In this document: positions 7,125-13,942 of the stretch, piece after piece
Layout: each line of letters opens with the position of its first letter
Numbering within the stretch: position 1 is the stretch's first letter
DNA from: Chloroflexota bacterium
GTDB lineage: Bacteria > Chloroflexota > Anaerolineae > Promineifilales > Promineifilaceae
Direction of reading: 5' to 3'
Length of the DNA stretch: 17,786 nt
NCBI GenBank assembly: GCA_024223125.1
Contig: JAAEOP010000774.1
Coordinates: 1-17,786 of the forward strand
The notes under the pieces: generated by a model
Databases searched by the model: none
Seen by the model: the letters and a program-made list of their open reading frames with translations, nothing else
What the model was told of the DNA's origin: nothing
Made by a program: the position numbers and the translations under genes

Positions 7125-7148
7125 AATACGGCTCCTTTTGTTTGTTGA

Positions 7149-7177
7149 TTGACAACATTGGTGTTGCGAATTATACT
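7149..7177 (+). promoter_or_regulatory. Sigma70-type promoter for the rightward oxidoreductase operon
   Basis: A perfect -35 hexamer TTGACA (7149-7154) is separated by exactly 17 bp from TATACT (7172-7177, five of six matches). Predicted start is about 7184, leaving a leader of about 154 nt before the FAD oxidoreductase. Confidence 0.75.
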
Positions 7178-7193
7178 AATCGTATTGCGATTA
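7177..7193. promoter_or_regulatory. Inverted repeat (candidate operator) over both predicted start sites
   Basis: TAATCG and CGATTA form perfect 6-bp arms around TATTG, centred at 7185, where both opposed promoters are predicted to start. A second repeat, AGCAAA-TGC-TTTGCT (7195-7209), lies in the spacer of the leftward promoter. A dimeric regulator such as the IclR or GntR protein encoded nearby is a reasonable ligand, but this is inference. Confidence 0.5.
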
Positions 7194-7217
7194 TAGCAAA
7201 TGCTTTGCTTTTGTCTA
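7190..7217 (-). promoter_or_regulatory. Sigma70-type promoter for the leftward lyase/dehydrogenase operon
   Basis: On the minus strand TAGACA (7212-7217, five of six matches), a 16-bp spacer and a perfect TATAAT (7190-7195) form a good promoter. Predicted start is near 7183, giving a leader of about 133 nt. It points against the rightward promoter, and their core elements interlock. Confidence 0.7.
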
Positions 7218-7248
7218 ATCAAATTGGATTTACAACCAGCAATACTAC

Positions 7249-7284
7249 AAGCCGCAAAATGATTGAAGAGGCTCTTTGCGGCTT
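7249..7284 (+). promoter_or_regulatory. 10-bp hairpin in the 5' leader of the oxidoreductase mRNA
   Basis: AAGCCGCAAA (7249-7258) and TTTGCGGCTT (7275-7284) are perfect inverse complements with a 16-nt loop. It lies between the predicted transcription start and the ATG at 7338. The loop carries GAAGAGG, a possible ribosome-like sequence. No T-run follows, so a leader or attenuator-type structure is likelier than a terminator. I recognise no known riboswitch class. Confidence 0.6.
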
Positions 7285-7337
7285 ACTCATTCATGTTATC
7301 CAAGATATAAATAACGCACGGGAAGTGTAGGGCGATT

Positions 7338-8573
7338 ATGGAATTGCTTCAGTCTAATCATGCTGCTGAACTGCCAAAAAGCGCTGAAGCTGTCGTCATT
7401 GGCGGCGGTGTGATTGGCTGCGCCTGCGCCTATTTTTTGGCGCGGGATGGCGTGGATGTTTGCTTGCTGGAACGGGGCGACATCGGTGCCGGAACGTCCA
7501 GCGCCGCCGCCGTAGCTGCCCTCCTGCAAACGAAAACATCAACTATCAAGATGGCTCTGGCAAAAAAGAGTTTGAGCTTGCTTGATGAATTGCACGAAGA
7601 TTTCGACGCCGGTTTTGAATATAAACGCAGTGGTAGTTTGTTGGCCGCTTCATCCCCCACAGAAATGGAATTGGTTAAGAAAAAGAGCGCCGCCTTGCGA
7701 ACGTTGGGGCTAGATATCCAATTGGTAAACGGCGATGAAGCGCGTTCACTCATGCCGATGCTCGGCCCGACGATTATTGGCGGTTCTTATTCACCCGGGG
7801 ATGCGATTATCAATCCATTGCATTTGGTTGTGGCGTACACGGCCGTTTCCCGCCGCCTCCACGCCAAAATCCACACATTCACAGAAGTGATCGGTATCGA
7901 AATAGATCGCAATCGCATCCTCGCTGTCTGCACAAACAAAGGCAAAATCTTAACCGAAACCATCATTAATGCCGCTGGCGTTTGGTCGCCGCAAATAGCC
8001 GGAATGGTTAACCTTGACCTCCCTATCACGCCGCTCAAAGGGGAGTTGTTGGTTACGGAAGCGGTGCCACCCATGATGCGCGGCACGCTGATTTCGGCGC
8101 AATACCTGCAAAGCAAAGCCCAACTTGAACAACGTGTTAACGGCGCTGCTCCACAGCGTTCGGTGGGTATTACGCTGGCTCAGGTGGAGCGGGGCAATTT
8201 CATCATTGGCAGCACGCGCGAACAGGCTGGGTTTGACCGGCAAAGCAGTTACGACGGGATCAATAGGTTGGTCAGCCAATTGCTGGCAATCGCTCCCAAT
8301 CTTTCCCACATACGCATCCTCCGCACCTATGCCGGATTGCGCCCCATCACGCCGGATGGATTACCGATTATCGGACGCGCGCCGCAGTTACCGGGGTTTA
8401 TTGTGGCGGCAGGGCATGGCGGCGACGGCATTTCGCTCTCGGCGGTAACGGCCGAATTGGTTGTTGATATTTTCAAGGGAACGGCCGTTTCAGAACTGGA
8501 GGCGGCTTTGGGACAGGATCGTTTCACCCACAAAAAATCTTTGACAGAGCAAACAATCCATGATACGATGTAA
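7338..8573 (+). CDS. FAD-dependent D-amino-acid/imino-acid oxidoreductase (DAO family), copy 1
   Basis: The 411-residue protein opens with a dinucleotide-binding fold: VIGGGVIGCACAYFLA (20-35; Gly22, 24, 27) ending at Glu45 (LLERGD) to bind the ribose. The C-terminus has LRPITPDGLPIIG and AAGHGGDGISLSA, hallmarks of the DAO/glycine-oxidase/sarcosine-oxidase-beta/D-hydroxyproline-dehydrogenase group. Such enzymes remove two electrons from a C-N bond and give an imine or keto acid, passing electrons to oxygen or to the respiratory chain. It heads the rightward operon, divergent from the lyase gene. A paralogue of about 45% identity (by eye) begins at 17170. No small ferredoxin-like subunits, as in multi-subunit LhpBEF-type enzymes, are nearby. 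The ribosome site is weak (GGAAG about 12 bases upstream). Confidence 0.88.
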   Translation: MELLQSNHAAELPKSAEAVVIGGGVIGCACAYFLARDGVDVCLLERGDIGAGTSSAAAVAALLQTKTSTIKMALAKKSLSLLDELHEDFDAGFEYKRSGSLLAASSPTEMELVKKKSAALRTLGLDIQLVNGDEARSLMPMLGPTIIGGSYSPGDAIINPLHLVVAYTAVSRRLHAKIHTFTEVIGIEIDRNRILAVCTNKGKILTETIINAAGVWSPQIAGMVNLDLPITPLKGELLVTEAVPPMMRGTLISAQYLQSKAQLEQRVNGAAPQRSVGITLAQVERGNFIIGSTREQAGFDRQSSYDGINRLVSQLLAIAPNLSHIRILRTYAGLRPITPDGLPIIGRAPQLPGFIVAAGHGGDGISLSAVTAELVVDIFKGTAVSELEAALGQDRFTHKKSLTEQTIHDTM

Positions 8574-8647
8574 GTCAATATCTGATATATCACATCTCAG
8601 ACACCACACATCACTCCAGGAGTTGAATAATCCTATCTCTAATTATC

Positions 8648-8661
8648 AGGAGTTTGCTTTG
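8648..8661 (+). promoter_or_regulatory. Ribosome-binding site with TTG start for the GntR regulator
   Basis: AGGAG (8648-8652), six bases and TTG (8659-8661) decide the start. The frame is open back to an ATG at 8560, but that ATG overlaps the previous gene, lacks a Shine-Dalgarno site and would add 33 residues not typical of the family. Confidence 0.75.
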
Positions 8662-9351
8662 ATACAAAAAGATTTATTACCCATCAACAAACCCAAATCC
8701 CTCAAAGGCATCGCCTACTCCATTATCAAAGACGCCATCCTTACTCTCAAATTTAGGCCGGGACAAGCTCTCTCTCACAGGCAGTTGGCCGCTCAACTGG
8801 AAATTAGTGAGACCCCCATACGTGACGCTTTGCAGGATTTAGAGCGGGAGGGTTTTGTCGTTCGCATCCCCCATAAAGGTACATTTGTTACCGAAATTGA
8901 CCGGGTAGACATCGAAGAGACCTTTCAAATTCGCGCAGAACTAGAGGCTCTGGCCGTCCGGTTGGCGACGCCGCATCTAACTGAAGATGATTTTGATGAG
9001 ATGAACAGCCTGTTAGCTCAGGCTAATGATGTTTTAGCGCAAGGAAATCATGAGCAGTGTTCACTATTGGGCGCTCAGTTTCATCAATGTTTCATTCAAA
9101 AAGCTGACAACCAACGCCTGGCAGCTATCCTGAATAATTTTGATGATCATCTACGGCGCTTTCGTCACATATCTGATCTCATTTCCGGTCGTCTGGAAAA
9201 ATCTCAGGGGGAGCACCAAAAAGTATTCGAAGCGGCGACGCGCGGCGATGCCGAGCAAGCGGGAAAAGCGATGCGCGACCATCAACTAAGCGTTTTGCAA
9301 GATATTCAAATGAGTGATGATGAGTGGTTAAACTATTTGGGAAAAACATAA
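8659..9351 (+). CDS. GntR/FadR-family transcriptional regulator (intact)
   Basis: The protein has 230 residues from the TTG start, typical of FadR-type regulators. The winged helix comes first (LKGIAYSIIKDAIL, then SHRQLAAQLEISETPIRDAL as helix-turn-helix, then LEREGFVVRIPHKGTFV as the wing). An FCD ligand domain follows, with FHQCF and later EHQKVFEAATRGD and MRDHQ supplying the usual histidines. Its stop overlaps the next ATG (TAATG). It is encoded 85 bp after the oxidoreductase and probably senses the substrate or an intermediate. Unlike the other GntR-type gene in the window (3219-3689), it keeps its DNA-binding half. Confidence 0.92.
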   Translation: MIQKDLLPINKPKSLKGIAYSIIKDAILTLKFRPGQALSHRQLAAQLEISETPIRDALQDLEREGFVVRIPHKGTFVTEIDRVDIEETFQIRAELEALAVRLATPHLTEDDFDEMNSLLAQANDVLAQGNHEQCSLLGAQFHQCFIQKADNQRLAAILNNFDDHLRRFRHISDLISGRLEKSQGEHQKVFEAATRGDAEQAGKAMRDHQLSVLQDIQMSDDEWLNYLGKT

Positions 9352-10187
9352 TGGAACGAAAAACATTGACCCAAGTCGTACCTGAACACCCCTTCCCCGA
9401 CTATGCTGATTGGTGGCCTGTGGGAACAGATTTTCTCAACTGTATGTCCGAGGCGATCGTTTCGCAATGGGCTGAACTAGAAGGAAATGACAACAGTCTC
9501 CTCCCAGTACAAAATTATGTTGCCGAATACATCCAAGCTGTCTTTGGGCGCGAAGCCAGAGCCTCCCTCACAGCCAATTTTACCGCCAAACAGTTCGCTA
9601 CCCCTATCAAATCAGGCGAATTTGATGCCCTATCCTATGCCTTTTACCGCTCCGCTTTTGAGCTAATCGTAGCCCACAGCGAAGCCTACGAGCATTCTGT
9701 CGCTAGAGAACGCCGTTTGTTCACCATGCGCATCGGCAAGATATTCTTTTCCCAATTACATGACCATCTGCAACTCAATTTGCCCGCCAGTCTGGAAAAC
9801 GAGCAGGATTTCGCCAGTTTGAAAGAAAATATCCAACGAATAGGTGCGTTTTTGAAGGGAAATGGCTATTTGCGCGACCATTTTGATTTTCGCTTTACCG
9901 TGGATGAACAATATCAAGGCAACAGAATCCTACAAACAGAATCAGAATTTATCGGCAACCTAAAACAAGGCAAATTGGTCTATGCCCTGTATGAAATGGG
10001 GTATCCGATAATTTTGCCATCGGCCGTTTACCTCTACCACACCATTGGCGAAGCCCAACATCACTCTTCGCGTACTATTGAAGAGTTATTTGATCGGGTT
10101 GGTTATGAGGCGCGAGAAACTGATGATTTTGATCCCACTAACTATCCATCAGATTGCGTCGTTGAGCTTTGGGAAATTACACGGTAA
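9351..10187 (+). CDS. Unrecognised 278-residue cytosolic protein
   Basis: I do not recognise this family. The start is the ATG at 9351-9353, whose first base is the last base of the GntR stop codon (TAATG), so translation is probably coupled; a start at 9324 would lie inside the regulator gene. The protein has no signal peptide or membrane segment, is mixed alpha-helical and rich in aromatic and acidic residues. Points of note are the N-terminal FPDYADWWPVGTDFLNCMSE, the middle stretch RRLFTMRIGKIFFSQLHDHL, and a C-terminal part with YLYHTIGEAQHHSSRTIEEL and an acidic ETDDFDP. The clustered His residues could bind metal, but no known motif is met. Coding use matches its neighbours. Its place between the regulator and the transporter suggests a part in sensing or handling the same substrate. 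Confidence 0.8.
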   Translation: MERKTLTQVVPEHPFPDYADWWPVGTDFLNCMSEAIVSQWAELEGNDNSLLPVQNYVAEYIQAVFGREARASLTANFTAKQFATPIKSGEFDALSYAFYRSAFELIVAHSEAYEHSVARERRLFTMRIGKIFFSQLHDHLQLNLPASLENEQDFASLKENIQRIGAFLKGNGYLRDHFDFRFTVDEQYQGNRILQTESEFIGNLKQGKLVYALYEMGYPIILPSAVYLYHTIGEAQHHSSRTIEELFDRVGYEARETDDFDPTNYPSDCVVELWEITR

Positions 10188-10233
10188 TCAGTGTTCAGTA
10201 TTCAGTGTCCCGTCCTGAATACTGAACACTGAT
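10187..10233. repeat. 19-bp perfect inverted repeat at a stop codon
   Basis: ATCAGTGTTCAGTATTCAG (10187-10205) and CTGAATACTGAACACTGAT (10215-10233) are perfect inverse complements around a 9-nt loop. The TAA stop of the unknown gene merges with the left arm. Seventeen bases (10184-10200) recur exactly at the end of livH (13867-13883), and CTGATAACT follows the right part in both places. In RNA this makes a very stable hairpin. No T-run follows, so it is a 3'-end hairpin or dispersed repeat rather than a classical terminator. Confidence 0.85.
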
Positions 10234-10419
10234 AACTGGCTACAGACAACTCTCCAAGGAGGTGTTTATGAAATAGATGATGAGCAGCGAGAATTTATAA
10301 CCAGGAAGTTTAGAAGAAAGAGACTCTGCCGACTCCAAAACGGAAAGGCCGCGGCATCACCCAGACCAAACCAACAGGAGTCAACAAAGCCATTTGTATT
10401 ATATCGGAGGAAATGAAAA
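10188..10419 (+). other. 232-bp gap ahead of the transporter operon
   Basis: The gap starts with the inverted repeat described at 10187-10233. A near-perfect Shine-Dalgarno AAGGAGGTG (10256-10264) is followed at 10268 by ATG-AAA-TAG, a two-codon frame. The rest shows no convincing -35/-10 pair, although TATTAT at 10397 is a possible -10 without a good -35. The true ribosome site GGAGG (10406-10410) closes the gap. Confidence 0.5.
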
Positions 10420-12900
10420 GTGATAAAAAAATATTTTACCTTGACGATAATATTTTTGTTCTTCGCCGTCTTTATGGCAGCGTGTAACAGTGCTTCAGAT
10501 ACAGACGATGCCCAGTCAACAGAAGCAACAGAATCAGATAGTTCATCCAGCGCTTCGGAGACAGATAGCTCGTCTAGCGATTCAGATTCAGGGAGCGAAG
10601 CTGCGGAACCAGCTTCAGGCGAACCTGTAAAAATTGGAGTATTGACCCCATTATCACCGCCAGGAGATGTATCGGCTGGTCAATTAGTCCAGCGCGGCGC
10701 CGAACTGGCAGTGAAGTATATTAATGAAGAGAGGGGCGGGGTGCTTGGCGGCCGTCCCCTTGAAATTGTGATGGAAGATGATGCCGGAACGCCGGAAGTA
10801 GGCGTTTCTGGGTATCGTCGTTTGACCAGTCAGGAAAATGTAGTGGGCGTCATCGGCCAATATCATAGCTCAGTCAACCTGGCCATCAACGAAGTTGCCA
10901 AAGAGATCGGTGTACCGGTATTTGCCACCCAGGCTTCAAACAAAGACGTAACCGCTTTGGGCTACGACATTGCGTTCCGCACCCATGCCGTTGACCCGGT
11001 GCGTGCCGAATCATGGCTATCCTTCATCGCGGATCGCGGCTTCACCAAAGTAGCCCTCATCTCCGAAGACACAGATTATGGCATCGGCTTGATTGACGAA
11101 ATGGAAACCCGTGTCGCCGACCAGGGTTTGGACATTGAGTTGAACAGCGTTGTCTTTACGCGCGGTACGCCAGACCTGACGCCCCAATTGCTGCAAATAA
11201 AAGATTGGGGGCCAGACCTGGTGATCAACATTGGCACCGGTGAAGCGGCTCATTTGATGCTTGATCAGGCCAACACGATTGACCTCTTCCCTGAAGTGCC
11301 CATGCTGGCCTCATATGACTTCCCCATCCGGCCAGAATTCTGGGAACTGCATCCCGAAAATGGCAATGACCTTTATTACATTAGCTACTTCCACCCCGAT
11401 CAGCAGTTGTCGGAATCGGGTGAGTGGTTTACGGCCGCTTACACAGAAGAGTATGGCGAGCCGCCCGTTTACACTGCTTACAGCGCCTTTGGCGGCGTTT
11501 CGATCATTGCACAAGCGCTTGAACAGTCTGGTTCCGACGATTCGGCCGCACTGATTGAGACTTTGGAAACCGGCAACTTTGAAAACTGGTCTGGGCCAGC
11601 TACCTTCCCGCAAGCGGAGGGTGTGATGTGGCATCAATGGACGCCGCCATTACTCATTCTGCATTACACCGAGGCTGGCCAGGGTTTCCGCGATGCCGAA
11701 CTTATTTATGAGTATACGCAAGCAGGTGGCGGTACGTTGACAATGCCGGAAGGCGAAAGTGAAGAGGAACCAGAAGCGGTAGCGCCTGCTTCCGGTGAGC
11801 CGGTGAAGCTGGGCGTACTGACGCCGTTGTCCCCGCCAGGAGATGTATCGGCTGGGCAGTTGGTGCAGCGGGGCGCCGAACTGGCAGTGAAGTATGTGAA
11901 TGAAGAGATGGGTGGTGTGTTGGGCGGCCGTCCCGTTGAAATCATCATGGAAGATGACGCCGGAACCCCCGAAGTTGGCGTCGCCGGTTATCGTCGCTTG
12001 ACAAGTCAGGAAGGCGTAGCCGCCATCATCGGCCAATACCATAGCTCAGTCAACCTGGCCATCAACGAAGTAGCCAAAGAGATTGGCGTACCGGTGTTTG
12101 CCACCCAGGCTTCAAATAAAGACGTAACTGCTTTGGGCTATGATATTGCTTTCCGTACCCATGCCGTTGACCCGGTGCGCGCCGAATCATGGCTATCCTT
12201 CATCGGAGATCGAGGCTTTACCAAAGTAGCCCTTATCTCGGAAGATACTGACTACGGCATTGGCTTGATTGATGAAATGGAAACCCGTGTCGCCGACCAG
12301 GGTTTGGACATTGAATTGAACAGCGTTGTCTTCACCCGCGGTACGCCAGACCTGACGCCCCAATTGCTGCAAATAAAAGATTGGGGGCCAGACCTGGTGA
12401 TCAACATTGGCACTGGTGAAGCGGCTCATTTGATGCTTGATCAGGCCAACACGATTGACCTTTTCCCCGAAGTGCCCATGCTGGCCTCATATGATTTCCC
12501 TATCCGGCCAGAATTCTGGGAACTGCATCCCGAAAATGGCAATGATCTTTACTACATCAGCTACTTTCATCCTGAGCAGGATTTGTCGGAAACAGGTGAG
12601 TGGTTTACGGCCGCTTACGAAGAAGAATATGGCGAGCCGCCCGTTTATACCGCTTACAGCGCCTTTGGCGGTATCACCATTATCGCCCAAGCTCTCAACC
12701 TATCTGGTTCTGAAGATTCGGCTGCATTGATTGAGGCTCTGGAAACGGGCGAGTTTGTTAACTGGGCTGGCCCGGCAACCTTCCCGCAAGCAGAAGGAGT
12801 AATGTGGCATCAATGGACGCCGCCGTTGCTCATTCTCCACTACACCGAAGCAGGCCAGAATTTCCGTGACGCTGAACTTGTCTACGAATATTCAAGATAA
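10420..12900 (+). CDS. Tandem double-domain branched-chain-type substrate-binding lipoprotein
   Basis: The start is GTG at 10420-10422 behind GGAGG; the ATG at 10413 is out of frame and soon stops. A lipoprotein signal (KK, then a hydrophobic run) ends in the lipobox MAAC with Cys22. A Ser/Asp/Glu-rich linker (about 23-66) precedes two LivJ/LivK-type (Peripla_BP_6) domains at about 67-435 and 459-826, joined by an acidic linker (about 437-458). The copies are offset by exactly 392 residues (1176 bp). Each has PVKxGVLTPLSPPGDVSAGQ, the GQYHSSVNLAINEVAKE ligand region and a WHQWTPPLLILHYTEAGQ end. Typical members carry one domain in about 400 residues. It should capture an amino acid or similar ligand at the cell surface and deliver it to LivH/LivM. 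Two binding sites per lipoprotein is unusual. Confidence 0.93.
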   Translation: MIKKYFTLTIIFLFFAVFMAACNSASDTDDAQSTEATESDSSSSASETDSSSSDSDSGSEAAEPASGEPVKIGVLTPLSPPGDVSAGQLVQRGAELAVKYINEERGGVLGGRPLEIVMEDDAGTPEVGVSGYRRLTSQENVVGVIGQYHSSVNLAINEVAKEIGVPVFATQASNKDVTALGYDIAFRTHAVDPVRAESWLSFIADRGFTKVALISEDTDYGIGLIDEMETRVADQGLDIELNSVVFTRGTPDLTPQLLQIKDWGPDLVINIGTGEAAHLMLDQANTIDLFPEVPMLASYDFPIRPEFWELHPENGNDLYYISYFHPDQQLSESGEWFTAAYTEEYGEPPVYTAYSAFGGVSIIAQALEQSGSDDSAALIETLETGNFENWSGPATFPQAEGVMWHQWTPPLLILHYTEAGQGFRDAELIYEYTQAGGGTLTMPEGESEEEPEAVAPASGEPVKLGVLTPLSPPGDVSAGQLVQRGAELAVKYVNEEMGGVLGGRPVEIIMEDDAGTPEVGVAGYRRLTSQEGVAAIIGQYHSSVNLAINEVAKEIGVPVFATQASNKDVTALGYDIAFRTHAVDPVRAESWLSFIGDRGFTKVALISEDTDYGIGLIDEMETRVADQGLDIELNSVVFTRGTPDLTPQLLQIKDWGPDLVINIGTGEAAHLMLDQANTIDLFPEVPMLASYDFPIRPEFWELHPENGNDLYYISYFHPEQDLSETGEWFTAAYEEEYGEPPVYTAYSAFGGITIIAQALNLSGSEDSAALIEALETGEFVNWAGPATFPQAEGVMWHQWTPPLLILHYTEAGQNFRDAELVYEYSR
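10607..12900 (+). repeat. Intragenic tandem duplication, 1176-bp unit
   Basis: Coding sequence from about 10607 repeats from about 11783 with a constant offset of 1176 bp. Similarity is uneven: the first 41 bases of the domain differ at about one third of sites, mostly silently, whereas 11161-11237 is identical over 77 bases to 12337-12413, and about 190 bp around it differ at only a handful of sites. Confidence 0.92.
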
Positions 12901-12926
12901 GTAATGAGTGCAAACGTTTCATTGTG

Positions 12927-12961
12927 AGAACTGGGGCAGCCCACAAGGCTGCTCCAGTTCT
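12927..12961 (+). promoter_or_regulatory. 15-bp intercistronic hairpin between binding protein and livH
   Basis: AGAACTGGGGCAGCC (12927-12941) pairs with GGCTGCTCCAGTTCT (12947-12961), with one G-U pair and a 5-nt loop. There is no T-run after it, and the livH ribosome site (AAGGA) follows at once. Such hairpins between binding-protein and permease genes commonly protect the upstream mRNA and lower downstream expression, allowing more binding protein than permease. Confidence 0.75.
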
Positions 12962-12976
12962 AAGGATGGTTGAATT

Positions 12977-13870
12977 ATGCCTTCATTTGAGTTGTTGTTT
13001 CAATTTGTTTTGGCCGGGCTTATCCTGGGCATCCTCTACGCGCTGATGGGCATTGGCATTACCTTTATTTACAGCATCATGAAGTTAATCAATTGGGCCA
13101 TGGGCGAGTTCTACATGATTGGCAGCTTCGTGATGTACGTTATTGTCGCTTTTGTGGTAGGCAATACGTATTGGTATATTGGTCTTCCCATTGCTATAAG
13201 CGTCGTGTTTGTGCTGGGTGTTATCGTGCAGCGTATTCTAATCAAACCGATGTTTGATAGAAGTGTTGAAAGAAAAACTGAATATGCCACCATTATCACG
13301 ATTACTCTGGCGCTTTTTTTGCGAAGTTTAGCGGCCGCTTTAAGCGGCCCCTACCAACGCACGCCAGGTCATTATATGGATAAAGTTTATATTGGCCCCC
13401 TGGCTGTCAGCGGCGACCGGGTGGTTGCCGGCCTCGGCGCCTTGTTGATCATGCTCATCTTCTACCTTGTACTCAGATATACCTGGGTAGGGATGGCCTT
13501 GCGAGCTGCGGCCGACAATCGAACTGGTATACAAACATCCGGCATTAATTTGCAATGGCTGGATCAGGTTGCTTTTGGCATGGGGGTGGCTTTGGCTGCG
13601 GCCGCTGGCGCTCTGCTGGCTCCGGTATTCCTCGTTTTTCCCAATAACGGGGCCATTACCACCATGAAAGGGTTTGAAATCATCATCATTGGCGGTTTAG
13701 GGTCTATTCCTGGCGCACTAATTGCCGGACTGTCGCTTGGATTAGTAGAAAGCCTCGGCGCTGTATTCATTGATCCCAGATTCCAACACGTTTATGGTTT
13801 CATTTTTCTCTTACTGGTGTTGATATTCCGTCCCACCGGCCTGTTTGGTGAAAAAGAACGGGTGGCGTAA
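12977..13870 (+). CDS. livH: Branched-chain-type amino-acid ABC permease LivH
   Basis: A 297-residue integral membrane protein with about eight hydrophobic segments. It begins LLFQFVLAGLILGILYALMG, the usual LivH N-terminus, followed by INWAMGEFYMIGSFV. The cytoplasmic coupling loop near residues 165-185 (VGMALRAAADNRTGIQTSGI) is the family's ABC-contact site, and GGLGSIPGALIAGL lies near the C-terminus. It pairs with LivM to form the translocation path. ATG follows AAGGA. The stop codon runs into a dispersed repeat at 13867-13922. Confidence 0.93.
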   Translation: MPSFELLFQFVLAGLILGILYALMGIGITFIYSIMKLINWAMGEFYMIGSFVMYVIVAFVVGNTYWYIGLPIAISVVFVLGVIVQRILIKPMFDRSVERKTEYATIITITLALFLRSLAAALSGPYQRTPGHYMDKVYIGPLAVSGDRVVAGLGALLIMLIFYLVLRYTWVGMALRAAADNRTGIQTSGINLQWLDQVAFGMGVALAAAAGALLAPVFLVFPNNGAITTMKGFEIIIIGGLGSIPGALIAGLSLGLVESLGAVFIDPRFQHVYGFIFLLLVLIFRPTGLFGEKERVA

Positions 13871-13922
13871 TCAGTGTTCAGTAAGCAGTTTAGATATTAC
13901 TGACAATTGACAACTGATAACT
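13867..13922. repeat. Second copy of the stop-codon-associated intergenic repeat
   Basis: GTAATCAGTGTTCAGTA (13867-13883) is identical to 10184-10200, and CTGATAACT (13914-13922) matches 10229-10237. Here the middle differs, and the inverted pairing is only partial (GTCAGTAA-type remnants around 13898-13905). As in the first copy, the gene stop TAA is the first part of the repeat. Confidence 0.7.
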
Positions 13923-13942
13923 ATTTTAGGATACGAATTATT

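Noticed and set aside
8583..8592. TGATATATCA palindrome before the GntR gene as an autoregulatory operator
   Set aside because: A 10-bp AT-rich palindrome is likely by chance, and no second copy is found at the other promoter region.
8560..8658. ATG start of the GntR gene at 8560
   Set aside because: It overlaps the oxidoreductase end, has no Shine-Dalgarno site and adds 33 atypical residues. TTG at 8659 has AGGAG at proper spacing.
10607..12900. The doubled binding-protein gene as an assembly artefact
   Set aside because: The two units differ at many silent sites, in their linkers and in several residues, and the frame is kept through the join. A mis-assembly would give identical copies.
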